64,000 nt of DNA from assembly GCA_016858145.1 (NCBI GenBank), contig JAEHOE010000002.1, positions 2,976,001 through 3,040,000 on the forward strand, read 5' to 3'. Below the pieces are notes generated by a model that worked only from the letters and a program-made list of their open reading frames with translations, had not been told where the DNA came from and made no database searches. Position 1 is the first letter of the stretch. Each line of letters starts with the position of its first letter. Positions 1 to 11,242 of this stretch are shown here, piece by piece. A program made the position numbers and the translations under genes. This DNA is from Edaphochlamys debaryana. Its lineage: Eukaryota > Chlorophyta > Chlorophyceae > Chlamydomonadales.

Positions 1-302
1 GGAGATGGCCGCCGGTATTGTGTACATCGGCAGGTGGGTGTGCGCGCGCGATACACACCAGATGACAAGCGAGGGCAAGCCAGCAAATCGCTCGCTGTCA
101 AGCTTTTAGGACCCGTACGTTCGCACGTCTTGCCATTGTACATGGGCTCATGCACGCACGCACGGGGTGGTGGGGTCAGGGCTACCCCCCTGCATCCCCA
201 ACCCCACTCCCAGCCCGACCCCCCCCCGTCCCCTGCCCGACCCCACCCCCTGCGTGGCCGAACCCCCCCACCCCACCCCACCCCGCCCCCCCCACCCCCC
301 AG

Positions 303-1863
303 GGCCTGCATGCACCCCGACCCCGCCCAGCGCCCCACCATGGAGCGAGTGATGCAGGCCCTGGTCGGAATAGAGCAGGTGGGCAGCGCACGTGCTGGGG
401 CCGGTGGGGGCATAGCACGCACAGCACGTCGCCGCACGCGGCACGCGTGGGGTGGCGCCTCTGCGTGCTGCTGCGATAGATTGGGCTTGCTGGAGCAGGG
501 GTCCCGTGCACGGGCGGGCAGGTTGGGGCGCGCGCACGGCACACGCACAGCAGGTGCATCACGTGCATGGACATGGGGCATGGGCACAAGATGGGGACTG
601 GGGACGGCTAAGGAACGGGGTGCGGAGGGGTGATGAAGGGCAGGATGGGGGCAGACGGAGATCGGCTGCCTGGGATGCATGGAGGTAGTGATGGAAGGCA
701 CAGTAAGATGCTGTTGATCCTGATCACCCCACAAGTACTGAATAGAATTTGCCCCAGCACGCCATCCCTCCATGCCCCGACCACCCACCCTTGCCCGCCC
801 GCCCTTGCCGTACGCAGTGCATGCGTGCGGACCTGCTGCTGGGGCGGGAGGCCGTACAGGTGGGGTTGGGCAGGAGGAGATGTCGGGGGGGGGCTTGCCC
901 TGAGTTACAAAGGAGGAGGGTCCGGGCCGCGAACAGGGCCCCATGGGCGCAGAGGACGAGATGGGGGTGGAGTGTGGGATGAGGTTTGCGCAGTTACCAG
1001 CCACCAAGCCGTGCCGCGCTGTGTCAGGGGCGGCACGGGCTGGGGCTGGGTCGGCACAGATAGAGGTCCATGTAGCTCATGACGCAAAGGACTAGTCGGG
1101 ACAGAGGTAGTCGAGGTCCACGGCACAGACCCAACCCAAACGCGCGAGCCGCTCCATAAACCGTGCGCTGACTTGGAGCAGGATGTGTGAGGGCGCCTGC
1201 TGAGCCCAGTCATGTTTGCGCGGGACTCCGTGAGACTGGAGGCGGCCCCAGGCACGGCCACGCACTGCCACCCCTACCTTGCCTTCGCCTACTTCGCCCC
1301 TTCGCTTATTGCCCACCCCACCCCACCCCTCCCACCTACCCTCGCCGCCCCCTCAGGAGATCCTCGCAGGGATGCAGAGCGGCGAGCAGCTGCCGGAAGC
1401 TGCGCAGCAGGCGGCGGCGGCGGTCACCCCAGCCGCAACCTCGGCCGCCACCGCAGCCGCAGCCGCCACCGCCACCGCCCTGCTGCCCACCCCTCGCGGG
1501 GAGCCGGCGGACGGGGCTCAGGCGCTGCTGGTCGGCGGCAGCGGGGCGCAGCAGGAGCAGCTAGGGCAGCGGGGGCGGGGGCGGCCTGTGCAGCAGCTGA
1601 TGACAGAGGCAGAGCTGGCGCTGACAGTAACTGTAACCAGCAGGGCGAGGCCGGGGATTGGGGCGGGGCCGGGGGCGGGGCCGGGGATGGGGTCGGGGCC
1701 GGAAATGGGGGCGTCATCGGGGGCGGACGCGGATGACGCGGTGCGTGGGGTGCAGAACTTGTGCACGAGCCTGCTCGGGACTTCGCTCTTGGATGTGAGG
1801 AGGTGGAGCCTGCTGGAGCAGGAGCATGGGCCTGGGCAGGCGAGCCTGGGCTCCTCGCGCTGA
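303..1863 (+). CDS. Protein kinase-like protein, C-terminal exons (5' part outside window)
   Basis: Two exons are visible. The first, 303-378, follows a ccccccag acceptor and ends at a cag|gtgggc donor. It encodes ACMHPDPAQRPTMERVMQAL, the typical last helix (subdomain XI) of a Ser/Thr or TKL kinase domain, where the Arg of the RPT motif salt-bridges to the catalytic core. The second, 1357-1863, follows a ccctcag acceptor, keeps phase 0 and ends at TGA. It is an Ala/Gly/Gln-rich, low-complexity tail of 168 residues. The catalytic loop and ATP site would lie upstream of base 1, so activity cannot be judged. The 978-nt intron is G-rich. The tail is supported only by splice phase and composition, so the kinase assignment is firmer than the last exon. 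Confidence 0.55.
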
Positions 1864-1978
1864 GGCATGGAGCTAGCGAGGCGCTTCAGAACGAGCGCAG
1901 GGCGGGCGGGCGACGCTCTGCTCGTGTATGGCTGGTCGCACGCGGTAGGACGCGGTACATACTTGCTCGCGTTTAAAC

Positions 1979-2028
1979 AAGGGTGTCTGTCCCTCCTCAG
2001 GACAGGGAAAAGGGCTGAGCCCCAAACC
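1979..2028 (+). repeat. Dispersed hairpin-like repeat, copy 1
   Basis: The block contains CTGTCC-loop-GGACAG, a possible 6-bp stem, then a G/A-rich spacer, then GGGC-tga-GCCC, a possible 4-bp stem. A close copy lies at 4257-4306. Confidence 0.6.
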
Positions 2029-3854
2029 CTGCATACATGCTTGTGGGACGGCGCACCCTGCCTGCTGTGCTGGGGCCTGCTCACTACTGCTGGACTGATT
2101 GGGAATCAGGCCGAATACTTGCGCATGGTCAAACACCTTACTCATCATTACCACGCTTGGAGGCTGCCGGGTGATCAACCGTAGCAGCAGCTAGCTCAGT
2201 CGCTGCCCTGAACCGCTAGCTGGGCCTGCTTTATGCTCGACGCCTCCGATTACTCCGATGCCTGATGATTCGCATGCTGTGTTGACGCTTCCCTAGTAGT
2301 AGGCGGCATGTCTCATTAGAGTTCCGTGCTCGCCGGGTTATTAGGCAAAGTAACGCAAACTGGTTGAGGGGTCTTGCATAGGGGCTGCGCGGAAGTGAGC
2401 ATGCGAGGAGCGTATCCTGCGTAGCCTGCATCCTGTCTAGTCTGGCTGCCCTGTGCCAGCACATAGTTCTTTATGCCTTGCTGTCGATATGAAATTGAGG
2501 ATACTCGGTCGCCAGGAGCTGTGCTTGCCAGGAGGCAAGCCGTATCGTGGGACTATGTGAATGCACCTGGTGAATGCACCTGCTGGTGAATGCAGCTGGA
2601 TGGTCGCTGAGGTTGCTCACCAGCGCGTTATCCCGCTCGGTCCTAAATTGTGTGCAGGGCCAGCCCAGGCTAGCCGGTGTGCGTAGTGCATGTATGTGCG
2701 TGGGGCCCCCGGGGGCGCACGGTTAGCAGGTTTCGTGCCGCTGCGTGCGGCTTGGGCCGACTGCTGCCTGCGGATAGAAGCGTGGTGCTGTTTCGGTAGA
2801 TACTCAATCCTGCAGTTACTTCCTTACGGAGCGTGATATTGGCGTCGAGCGTGCTATGAGCAGCGTCCCCCTCTCCCTTTCTGGTCGTTGTCTTCAGTCC
2901 GTGCTGCCTCCCCGTATGTAGGGTGGACCGACTGACCCGTGTGCAATGCATACGGTTTGCCCAAGTGCTGTTTGCGGCTCTGGAATCTGAGAGAGAAGAG
3001 CTTGTGAGGGTTCTGCATATGGGCGGGCTGCTGGGCCATCAGACAGGTGCCGCCGCCGTGCACTGCTCTCACTGCTCCTGATGCATGCATCCATTCCTGG
3101 GCGGAATCGTATATATATGGTGATGATGAAGGCATATGCACCAGATGCGTCTTATCTAAAACGCCGTATGGGTGCGCGTGCACACTGTCAGCTGGCTGTG
3201 ACACGGTAGACACGGAAGGAGGAGCTGGTACATCTGCGGAGAGAGGCGTGGGACGGAGCGAAGTGGAGGGCCGTCTGGCGAACGAGAGCGCGGACGTGAT
3301 GGCATACCATCATGAGCGAAGGTGTGTTGGAGATTGAAACAAGGCGAACATGCATGGGGAGGTAAGGGTCTTGCAGGCAGGAAATCATGAAGCCTGCTCC
3401 CTGCCGCTGCATTGCGTGGGGTAATGCCTTGTGGTTGGGTATCGCTACTTGTGGCCGGCAGGGGGTACCGGTACCTACCTCCGTGCGGATGACCCGACAG
3501 GACCTGATGACGGGTCCTGACTCGGATTGTGATGCGGACTGATGCCGGACACATCTGTGACTCGGTTTCTGTTTAAGGTCATTGAAGCGTCTCTGAAGTT
3601 TGTAAATGTGGGTCTGGAGGAACCCTGAGGAATGAGGAGGAACCTAAACATGTGGACCTGTGGTCTGGATCTGCAGGAAACTGGTGGAACTATGGATCTG
3701 GAGCAACCTGGGGATTGTGGACCTGGGGTCTGAGGCAGTCCAACATGGTTGTCCCATGCACTGCCCCTGATGGCTCCATCCTAAAGTGAGGTGCTGACGC
3801 CGACGTGATGGCTCTTACGCTTGATGTGGGCATGTGGTGCACCGGGCGGGGGGG

Positions 3855-4150
3855 TACGAAGCAACAGTGCGAGCGAGGGCGAGGCCGTGGACTTATGCGG
3901 GCTGGCTCGCAGGGGCGGGCTCGCTCGCTGGGAGTGAAGCATTCGCCCAAGATGGCTCGTGTTGGGAGGCTTGGGACTGTGATGCGCCTTGCCTTTTTAA
4001 AGTATAGCTGGGTGCGTGTGCCGCCAGCAGCACGCAAGGGGCGGGGGGCATGCGAGCGAGGGCGAGGGCGCTGGCTTGGCAGCCTGCAGGAACGCGGGCA
4101 GCCGCCTGGCTCACGTCGGGACTACTGTGCCCTCCTATTTTGCCTTCCTT
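3855..4150 (+). repeat. Imperfect tandem duplication of about 180 bp
   Basis: The words gcgagcgagggcgagg and gactgtg/gactactgtg followed by a T-rich pyrimidine stretch occur near 3868 and 3975 and again near 4051 and 4122, in the same order. This is an old local duplication with no coding signal. Confidence 0.4.
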
Positions 4151-4256
4151 ATTGTAATCTTAGTTCCAAGCATGTCGACACCACTGGCTGGGTGGGCAGG
4201 TGGAGGTTCGAGACTTGGAGTCAAGCGGCTATGTTTTGGTCCCGGAGTGCCAACAC

Positions 4257-4306
4257 GGTGTGTCTGTCCTCCTCAGGACATGGAAAAGGGCCGAGCCCCA
4301 AGCCCC
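4257..4306 (+). repeat. Dispersed hairpin-like repeat, copy 2
   Basis: Second copy of the 1979-2028 block. It keeps TGTCC-tcctca-GGACA and GGGC-cga-GCCC. The loops differ between copies while most stem bases are kept. Confidence 0.6.
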
Positions 4307-5119
4307 GCGAGGCCGGGCAGCACGGGGGCCGCGCAATCAAGCACTACGCCCCACAGCGCACGGACTAAACCCACGCCGCCATAAGTTAGGGGCCTTCGCA
4401 ACCCCGCAATGCCGGACTTCGCCGGTTGGATTGGGCGCACATTCAAATGCGTGCAGCTAGTGCAGCGCCGGGGGCTCAGCCCAAAAAGCCATACGTTACC
4501 GGTACGCAAAACCTCCCCGTTGCCCGTCTAGGGACAAAGTTCCCCCTGGCCCATGGCGTCTGCGCCGAGTGCACTACTGCGACCGTATTCCTCCTGCCTT
4601 AATGTATTGCACCGCAGGGGCTATTGCAGCCCCCAACGTTCTCCCCCGAACGTAGCCAAGCACATCACCTCGCAGCGCAGTCCCGGCGCCAAATATGCAT
4701 AGCAACCCCGGGGCCTGGGGGCTAGCTCTTGCACCTACCACAAGATATCAGCTACGTGCCTGCACCCGCTCTTGCTTTCGCCTGCTCGTGCGCCGTGATC
4801 CCAACGGCTTTGGCGCCGTCCTGAAGCCCCGTCGTGCAGTGCCCTCATGCATGGTTGCCAGCATGCCATAGCACCGGACCGCCCTGTCCCCCTGTTGTGC
4901 CTGTTGTTGAATCCATACATTTATTGTGTAGCATGCCCTACCTACACAACATTTGCAACACGACAAAGGCGTCCCTGTCTTCATGAATCGCCCCTCTCGC
5001 CTCCCTGCCTCCCTGCATCTTCGGTAAAGCTGCCCTAGACAACATTGGCAAGCGTATCGATACGTTCTAAAGCTAACCTCCCCTGCGCCTCATGACAGGC
5101 TATCAGCGCCTCCCTGCAT

Positions 5120-7537
5120 CTACGCTCCACGCCCACGGCCCCTCAGGCTGCCGCGCCCCAGCAGCAGCCGCAGCCCCGCCAAGGGCACATGGCCCAGGGC
5201 CCGGCCCAGACCCACCAGACCCGCCCACCCGCCGCCACCCCCACCGCCCTCCGCTCCCCTGCTCTCGCTCTTCTTTGGCCTCTCGATCAAGGGCCGCAGG
5301 GCGTCCCCATGGTTGCTGCCGCCCTTCTTGCGGGCCCTCCCCACCAGCCAGCGGCGCACCTCCTCCCGCCGCGGCCCCGGCGGCACCGCCTCCGCCAGGG
5401 TACCATCCACCTCCACCCCCGCCCGATCCGCCAGCCACCTCAGCACCCCCACGTCCCAGCCGCCCAGCGCGCCTGACGCCGCCACCCGGCGCGCAGTGTC
5501 CGGCGGCGCCGCCAGGCCCAGCTCCGCCAGGGCCTCAAGCGCCGCGTAATCCCCCTTGACGGCGGCCCAGTAGTAGGCCTGGCCGTCGAGTACAGCCGCC
5601 GCCAGCCCGGTGGCGGCGGCGGCAGCGGCCAGCCAGCGCAGCGCCGCGACGCCGCCGGACCAGGCCGCTGCCGTGAAGGCGTCGGCGGAGGGCAGGCAGC
5701 CGGCGGCAGAGAGGAGCTTGAGGCGGGCGACGTCGCCGGCAGAGGCAGCGGCGGCCATGGCGACGCTGTCCGGCGGGGGTAGCGGCAGAGGTGGCGACGG
5801 CGGCGGCAGGGCGCCAGAGCTGCTGGCGGCGGGGCCCGGGTCGGGTTCCAGGAGACCGCGAAGCGCGCCGCGGGGGTCGCCCCGCCTCGATGACGCCGCC
5901 GCCGCCAGCACGGTCGCATCACGCCACGGCGGAGGCCACGCCGTCACCGCTGCCGACGCAGCACGGTAGCGCAGCAGGCGCAGCATGCAGACGTCACCCG
6001 CCGCCGCCGCCGCTGCGAATGCTTGCGGGCCTGGGCTGGCGGCGCCGGCAGCGTTGGCCATCACCCACTCCGCCGCCGCAACGCTGCCGGAGCCTGCCGC
6101 CGCCGTCAGAAGCTGCTGCCCGAGGGCCGCCTCCGTCACCGCAGGAACCGGCTGAGGCGGCGCCGCCGCCAGGCGTGCGAGCAGGTCTGGTCGGCCCGCG
6201 GCGGCGGCGGCGCGCAGCACGGCGGCGGTGGGGCGGCAGCCGCCGGCGGTCAGCAGCCACTCGACCACACCCTCCGCCTCCGCCAGGGAACCAGATACGG
6301 CGGCGGCGGCAGCGGCAGCGGCAGCGGCAGCGGCAGCGGCAGGCCCGCAGGCGGCGGCCGCTGCCGCCAGGGCGTCAACGGTGAGCGGAGCGCCAAAGGC
6401 AGAGTGGAGCCACTGCACCATGGCCAGGCGGCCGGCGGAGGCGGCACCGCTGACGGCGGCGGCCATATCCATCTTCGCCGCCGCCGCCGCCAGTAACGCT
6501 ACTGACGGCGCCTCCACTGGCGGCGGGCCGTCGAGTTCAAAGCCTCCGCCGCCGCCGGAGGGTTGCTGCAGGGACGCCGCCAGCACCACCTCCGCCATGG
6601 CGACGCTACCCGACCTGGCGGCGGCCGTGAACACCTCAGACCCCAGTCGAGACCTCCCGGGGCTGTCCTGACCGCGGGCGTACTGCAGTACGGTACGGAA
6701 AGTCGGCACGTGGCCCGTCTGGGCCGCCGCCGCCAGGGCCGTGCCGTCGTCCCGCCACCCTGCCACCCCCAGCTCCTGCAGTACTGCGGAGCCCAGGGCT
6801 GCCCGCGCCTCTGCGACCGCCGGCCCGGTCAAGCCGCTGGCGGCAGCAGCTTCAGCGGTAAGACCTGCGTTGCCTGCAGCTGTAGCAGCCGCGGCGTACA
6901 GCGGGGGCCGCAGCGCAGAGCTGGCAGCCGTGCAGGTGCTGAGGATGCTGCGGAGGAGCTGAGGATCGAGCCGCGACGCGGCAGCGCACAGGACATCCAG
7001 CCAGCTGACGGGGCACTTCAGATCATCCACCAGCCACGTGAGGGTCTCAGCGTCGCCGCTGCCAGCGGCTGCGGTGCAGGCGGCTTTGGAGAGCGGGCAT
7101 CCGCCGACGGCCATAAGCATGCCCACTTGCTCCCGAGCTCCCGGGCCGCCCGAGGAAGCTACCGCAGCCAGAAGGGCGCACTTGTCAGCGAAGATGAGCT
7201 CATCGAGCCGACCGTCCGCTAGAAACTGGCGGAGAGCCCAGGTAGGCAACGGGTCGTTCGCCCGGACGAGGCGTGCGTGCGAGCGCGACTCATCCCCAAG
7301 CGTCAACTGGGCGCGAGCCGCTTTGCACAGGACCGCCAGGAGAGTGACCTCGTTCGGTGGGAGGAAGCTGACAATCCGCAGCGCGATGTCGACCGGCAGG
7401 GCCCGGAAGCGCTCATCGAGTTGCTCATCGGGCCTGACACGTCGCGTTACGGGTGCAAGGCTGGGGGAATAGGGCCCGCGCTGCTCCTGCTGGAGGTGGG
7501 AATGCGCGCATGCGAGGGCAGTGGGTCGGGTTCTCAT
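5120..7537 (-). CDS. F-box-like, ankyrin-repeat-type protein
   Basis: A single intronless frame of 805 residues with an ATG start at 7537. Residues about 43-80 (core LPVDIALRIVSFLPPNEV) resemble an F-box helix set. The rest is a long row of degenerate ankyrin-like units, each with an Ala-rich helix pair and motifs of the type AAxxGxxxxLxWL, for example GSGDAETLTWLVDDLKCP. Such F-box plus ankyrin proteins form a large family in volvocine algae; a role as substrate receptor of an SCF ubiquitin ligase is inference. A poly-Ala stretch near 6300 comes from a GGCAGC tandem run. The last 60 residues are Gly/Arg-rich and may be less constrained. A broken paralogous copy lies at 17597-18725 on the same strand. 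Confidence 0.75.
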   Translation of the reverse strand: MRTRPTALACAHSHLQQEQRGPYSPSLAPVTRRVRPDEQLDERFRALPVDIALRIVSFLPPNEVTLLAVLCKAARAQLTLGDESRSHARLVRANDPLPTWALRQFLADGRLDELIFADKCALLAAVASSGGPGAREQVGMLMAVGGCPLSKAACTAAAGSGDAETLTWLVDDLKCPVSWLDVLCAAASRLDPQLLRSILSTCTAASSALRPPLYAAAATAAGNAGLTAEAAAASGLTGPAVAEARAALGSAVLQELGVAGWRDDGTALAAAAQTGHVPTFRTVLQYARGQDSPGRSRLGSEVFTAAARSGSVAMAEVVLAASLQQPSGGGGGFELDGPPPVEAPSVALLAAAAAKMDMAAAVSGAASAGRLAMVQWLHSAFGAPLTVDALAAAAAACGPAAAAAAAAAAAAAAVSGSLAEAEGVVEWLLTAGGCRPTAAVLRAAAAAGRPDLLARLAAAPPQPVPAVTEAALGQQLLTAAAGSGSVAAAEWVMANAAGAASPGPQAFAAAAAAGDVCMLRLLRYRAASAAVTAWPPPWRDATVLAAAASSRRGDPRGALRGLLEPDPGPAASSSGALPPPSPPLPLPPPDSVAMAAAASAGDVARLKLLSAAGCLPSADAFTAAAWSGGVAALRWLAAAAAATGLAAAVLDGQAYYWAAVKGDYAALEALAELGLAAPPDTARRVAASGALGGWDVGVLRWLADRAGVEVDGTLAEAVPPGPRREEVRRWLVGRARKKGGSNHGDALRPLIERPKKSESRGAEGGGGGGGWAGLVGLGRALGHVPLAGLRLLLGRGSLRGRGRGA

Positions 7538-8130
7538 CCCATCGCGGGTTGCTTAGTCGTCGATGTGTTGCGAGCTGTATGGGCAGACCGAAGCGCGCAG
7601 GAGCAGCTTCTGGGGTTTCCGTGCGGGATCGAGCCAAACGGCAAAAGCCCCAGCTCTTGACGGCCGAGCGGTGTCCCGGCACGCAAGCTCTTCACACACA
7701 CAACGGCTTCTGATCGTGGTGCTCTCATTAGCCGTCGCGTACCGTCTGGGCCGGTGCCTGTGTAGGCAATTCGGCAACGACGATTACTCGCGCACATCCT
7801 GCGCTTGGGAAGGAGAAGTGATGCCGGAACCCGCAAGCCAATCGTCTAGGGGAGCAGGAACGAGCGGGGAACCTCGATGGCGCTCCACCAGCGAGCGCCG
7901 GGCCACCCAGTCAACGGCCCACCTGCCCCCCGGGGGGCCCTCGAGTAGGTTCTCGTATGGGCGGCAGTGTAGGGCGCAGCTCCTGAAAGACCCAATGGTG
8001 CTAGCACGGAGTGAGGGTCTGGGGGGCTAGGGTGTGCTGGGGGCTTCCCACGAGAGCTACACGCAAGGCCCTTGCTAGCACAACCTGCAATTACCCCGCG
8101 CACCCCTTGACGCCGCAGCGCCGCCGTTGG
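7538..8130. other. 5' flank of the ankyrin-type gene
   Basis: No gene seen. The first 70 bases or so are also recognisable, in decayed form, upstream of the pseudogene copy near 18650-18725, so the duplication included promoter-proximal DNA. Confidence 0.5.
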
Positions 8131-8139
8131 TACTCCAGC

Positions 8140-10030
8140 TGCGATGTCCCGTGCCCTTGGTTGGCTGGTGTGTTTGGCCTGGCCCCCTTGCATGCACATA
8201 CCTGCAGCCTGATGTCCCGGGCCTTGCCAGCCCACGCGCGTTGACCCTCCGTCCAAACCGCCTGCCCCCAGGTCAGAGGCACGCCATGCAAGCCGCACCA
8301 GCCTCTAGCTAGGGCTTCCGCAAAGCGGGGCCCAGGGCCCAGGGCCTGGAGCGCATGGCTGGTCGGTCCCGGGCCCCAGTACGGCGTACGGGTGACGGGT
8401 GGCCCGCACCCCGCAGCCGGCAAGGAGGGGCCCGAGGCCGCCTTGGGTCAGGGCTTTGGCCTGAAGGGGTCTGTTGGTGAGTACCGGTACGGGCCACGGT
8501 GTGGATGGGAAGGGGAGACACCTGGGCCTGGGAGTGCTGCCTGGGGATAGTGACCAGGGAGGCCAGGGGTCACAGGGCAAGGTGTGACAAGCCAGCGCCC
8601 CAGAATGCAGTTGGGGGTCATCACCTTTGCCTCACGCGTCCCTTGTCTGTCCGTCCCCCCACATACCGGTAGGCTGGAGTGCGCACGGCAGGGCAGGAGG
8701 GCGCGGCTGGAGCGGGACGGAGCGCCGTGGCACCGGGCTTGAAGTGAGCACTGCAGACAGCGGTGCGGGACGGCGGTGCCCGACCGACAACGCCAGCTGT
8801 GGGGCTGCTGGCAGGCTCCTTGGGAGATGGGTGAGCGCAGGACGCTGGGGTGAGGTTCTGGGGGCAGCCTTTGCCAACTTGCTCCTGCTCCTGCCCGGGC
8901 GGCGCGGAGTGTGGGCTTTGGGCGGGGCGGGGCGGGGCGTCAGCGCAACCCCACTGGCCGACCGAGTCTTCGCGTGCACGTCGGCCGGGCGGGGGACGCA
9001 AGAGGGAGCGCTGGCCTTTCAGCCGCATGTGCCGCCAACCTCGCTCTCGCCCCCGCAGCAACCGCCCAGTTGCCGTCCCCATGACGTCGCAACTCTCATC
9101 GGTGGCCCTCTTACGCCATCTGCCTTGGCCAGGTATGGCTAGAAGGCGGTGGGCGGGGGTTGCACGGTATGGACTCAGGCTCCTGGCTGGCTCATGCCCC
9201 AGCCCTGGCCCTGCTGCGACACGCATGTGTCATGGGTGGATGGCACGCATGCCTGCACATACCTGCAGCCTGGCGGGCCTATGGCCCAGGCCCCTCGCCA
9301 AGCCCCTTCGCCTTGCCCTCCCCCGCCTGCCCGCTGCCTCCAGGTCCGCGGCAATTATGCCGAGCAAGCCACACCTGCCTGGGTAGGGTCAGGGAGGCGG
9401 GGGCTCGCGGGGCCGCGGGGCCGCCCCGGGCCTTGCGCGGGGCACACGGCGCAAGGGCGCAGGGGCCGCAGCTGGCGGGAGGAGCGGCCGAGGCTGCTGG
9501 GGCGAGGGTGAGGGCGTGGTTGGGGAAGTCGGTAAGTCGGTAAGGAAGGGCTGTGGCAGAGCATAGGGCCCCGGGGTGCTGTTGGGGTTCGTCACCCTCC
9601 CGTCACTCGTCCATATGCCCTGCCCATCCCAACCCCCCAAGAGCGCCGTGTTCCAAGACTTGAGTTGGATGCTTCAGGCCGCGGACGGAGAGGGCCGCCA
9701 AGGTCAGGCCCGGGCCTGCAAGATGCGGGTCGGGAGACGGGTCAGCGCAGGGTGCGGAGGCGGGGCCTTGGGGGCAGCGGTGTGGAGCGGGGTGGGACGG
9801 AGGGGTGGGGCGAAGGTGGTCAGCACAGTGCTGGGCTGACGATCAACACACATTCCTGCACGCGGACAGGGAATTGAGTGCGTGGAGGGCCGGGGATGAG
9901 AAGACATCAGGGGGCCGCTGGCACTAAACACACGACCCCTCTGCACCCTCCTCGCCCCCCCAGCTCTCCGCAACCGCACCGCGGATGTGCCAGTGAGCTC
10001 GTACGGCAGCATGTGCCTCAGCCAGGTGCG
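8140..10030 (+). repeat. Diverged tandem duplication of a roughly 1-kb unit with exon-like segments
   Basis: Blocks recur in the same order. gcatgcacatacctgcagcctg at about 8190 recurs as gcatgcctgcacatacctgcagcctgg at about 9248. ccccag followed by gtcagaggc at about 8268 recurs as ctccag and gtccgcggc at about 9338. The ttgggggtcatcacc block near 8605 recurs as ttggggttcgtcacc near 9575. An exon-like segment after a cag, NRPVAVPMTSQLSSV near 9058, matches NRTADVPVSSYGSMC near 9969. Spacing falls from 1060 to 910 bases, so indels have accumulated. The unit looks like duplicated gene sequence rather than a satellite. Confidence 0.55.
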
Positions 10031-11047
10031 GCCGGGGGCTGGGTGACTGCGGAGCTTGTGGTGCTATGGCTCCCGAGCGCCTATGTGCTCAGTTAGCCCG
10101 TGCCACCTTCCCAGATCCCCCATCACCTGGAGCATGCCACGTCCTGGGATCTGCCGGTATCTGGACCGACGCGGGGTTGCCTCTTCGACAGCCGGCGGGA
10201 GGGGCCGTGTGATGATCGTGTGTTTTCCCGACCGTGTGCTGGGTGGCTCCCGGGGGAGTCACGGACCCCCAGCCCACGCCTTCAGCCCTCCCTCAGCCCA
10301 CGCAAGCGGGCCCACGAGCCGGCAACCCTGACTGACTCGCACAGGTGTGCGGGACGGGGCTTGCGTGTCCAGGGAGGCCGGTGGTTGGCAGGGGGTTGCG
10401 GAGGGATTGCGGGCTGGGGGCTTCCGAGCCTTATGGCCCCCGCGCTTCCTTCCCTCCCCACTCCGCACCCAGACCTCGAGAACGCCACACCCACAACTAT
10501 GCTCTGGAGGCCTCCACCGCACTGCTACGCACTCGGCAACACGACCAGCCGTCTCCGCTTCAAGGCCCCGTTGTCGCCGCCGGCCCTGCCGCCGGCCCGG
10601 CCCAGGCCTTCACCCCCCTGGTGCGTGCATTGGCCAGTGAGGGAGCAGCAGGAGGGGCGCACGTCGGCGGGGGATTGCGAGGAGCGCTGGGCTGTGGTTT
10701 CCGCTCTGCCTGGCCGCCCTGAGGGCAGGCTTGAGCGCCGCTGCTAATGCGCCGCCCCTTCTTCCCGCGCGGGGCTGGGGTCCCGGCCGCGGTGGTTTAT
10801 GCGGGACCTCCGCGACACCGTCTTGGGCTCCTGCGCCTTTGACGGTAGGCGCACCCACAGCCCGCTGTCCCCCCCGCCGGCTCAGCAGGCTTGAGCCGCC
10901 CCTCCTGACGTGCCCCTTCTTCTCCGTCGCAGGGCTGGCCTGTCGGAGGCCTGCCCTACCGGCCTGACCAGTCGTGGGCCCTCCCCGCCGGGACGCAGTA
11001 CCGTCGCCGCCGCGCCTCCGCCAACGTACGCTGGCGCTACCCTCTAG
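9344..11047 (+). CDS. Candidate multi-exon gene or gene remnant of unknown function
   Basis: Several segments bounded by plausible acceptors and donors read like protein but could not be chained into one clean model. They are VRGNYAEQATPAW (9344-9382); a stretch starting SAVFQDLSWMLQAADGEG (near 9641); RNRTADVPVSSYGSMCLSQ ending at a cag|gtgcgg donor (near 10017); IPHHLEHATSWDLPVSG and onward (from about 10116); RERHTHNYALEASTALLRT and onward to a ctg|gtgcgt donor (near 10622); RWFMRDLRDTVLGSCAFD before gtaggc (near 10842); and a segment ending ANVRWRYPL at tag|gtgcgtg (near 11047). The sixth lacks an upstream AG in the right place. I do not recognise the family. Because the same segments are duplicated and decayed nearby, this could be a pseudogene. 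Confidence 0.3.
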
Positions 11048-11242
11048 GTGCGTGAGGGTGGGTCCATCCATAACACGCCGTCTCCCTCCCGCTGGGTCAG
11101 GGTGTGGGTCCCGCGCGCTTACCGGAACCCCGCACGAGTGACGCCATCACCCGCTGTCACCCGCTGTCTGCCGCTGGGTCAGGGGGTGAGTCCTGCGCGC
11201 TCGTCGGAAGCCCGCACACCCGCACGTAGCCCTCATTATCAC

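Larger units (their letters stand above)
1864..5119. other. Intergenic tract, no supported gene
   Basis: No reading frame here has convincing codon use, splice sites or family motifs. The tract is less GC-rich than its flanks. It holds the 3' flank of the kinase-like gene on the left and of the ankyrin gene (- strand) on the right, a dispersed hairpin-like repeat in two copies (1979-2028 and 4257-4306), short direct repeats of gtgaatgcacctg near 2560-2600, an isolated TATATATA at about 3110-3117 with no gene to serve, and an imperfect local duplication at about 3855-4150. Confidence 0.6.

Noticed and set aside
3505..3540. CTGATGA, reminiscent of a hammerhead ribozyme core
   Set aside because: The required GAAA and second conserved strand are not found at proper spacing.
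4200..4215. gaggttcgag, like a tRNA T-loop
   Set aside because: No matching A box, acceptor stem or anticodon arm could be folded around it.
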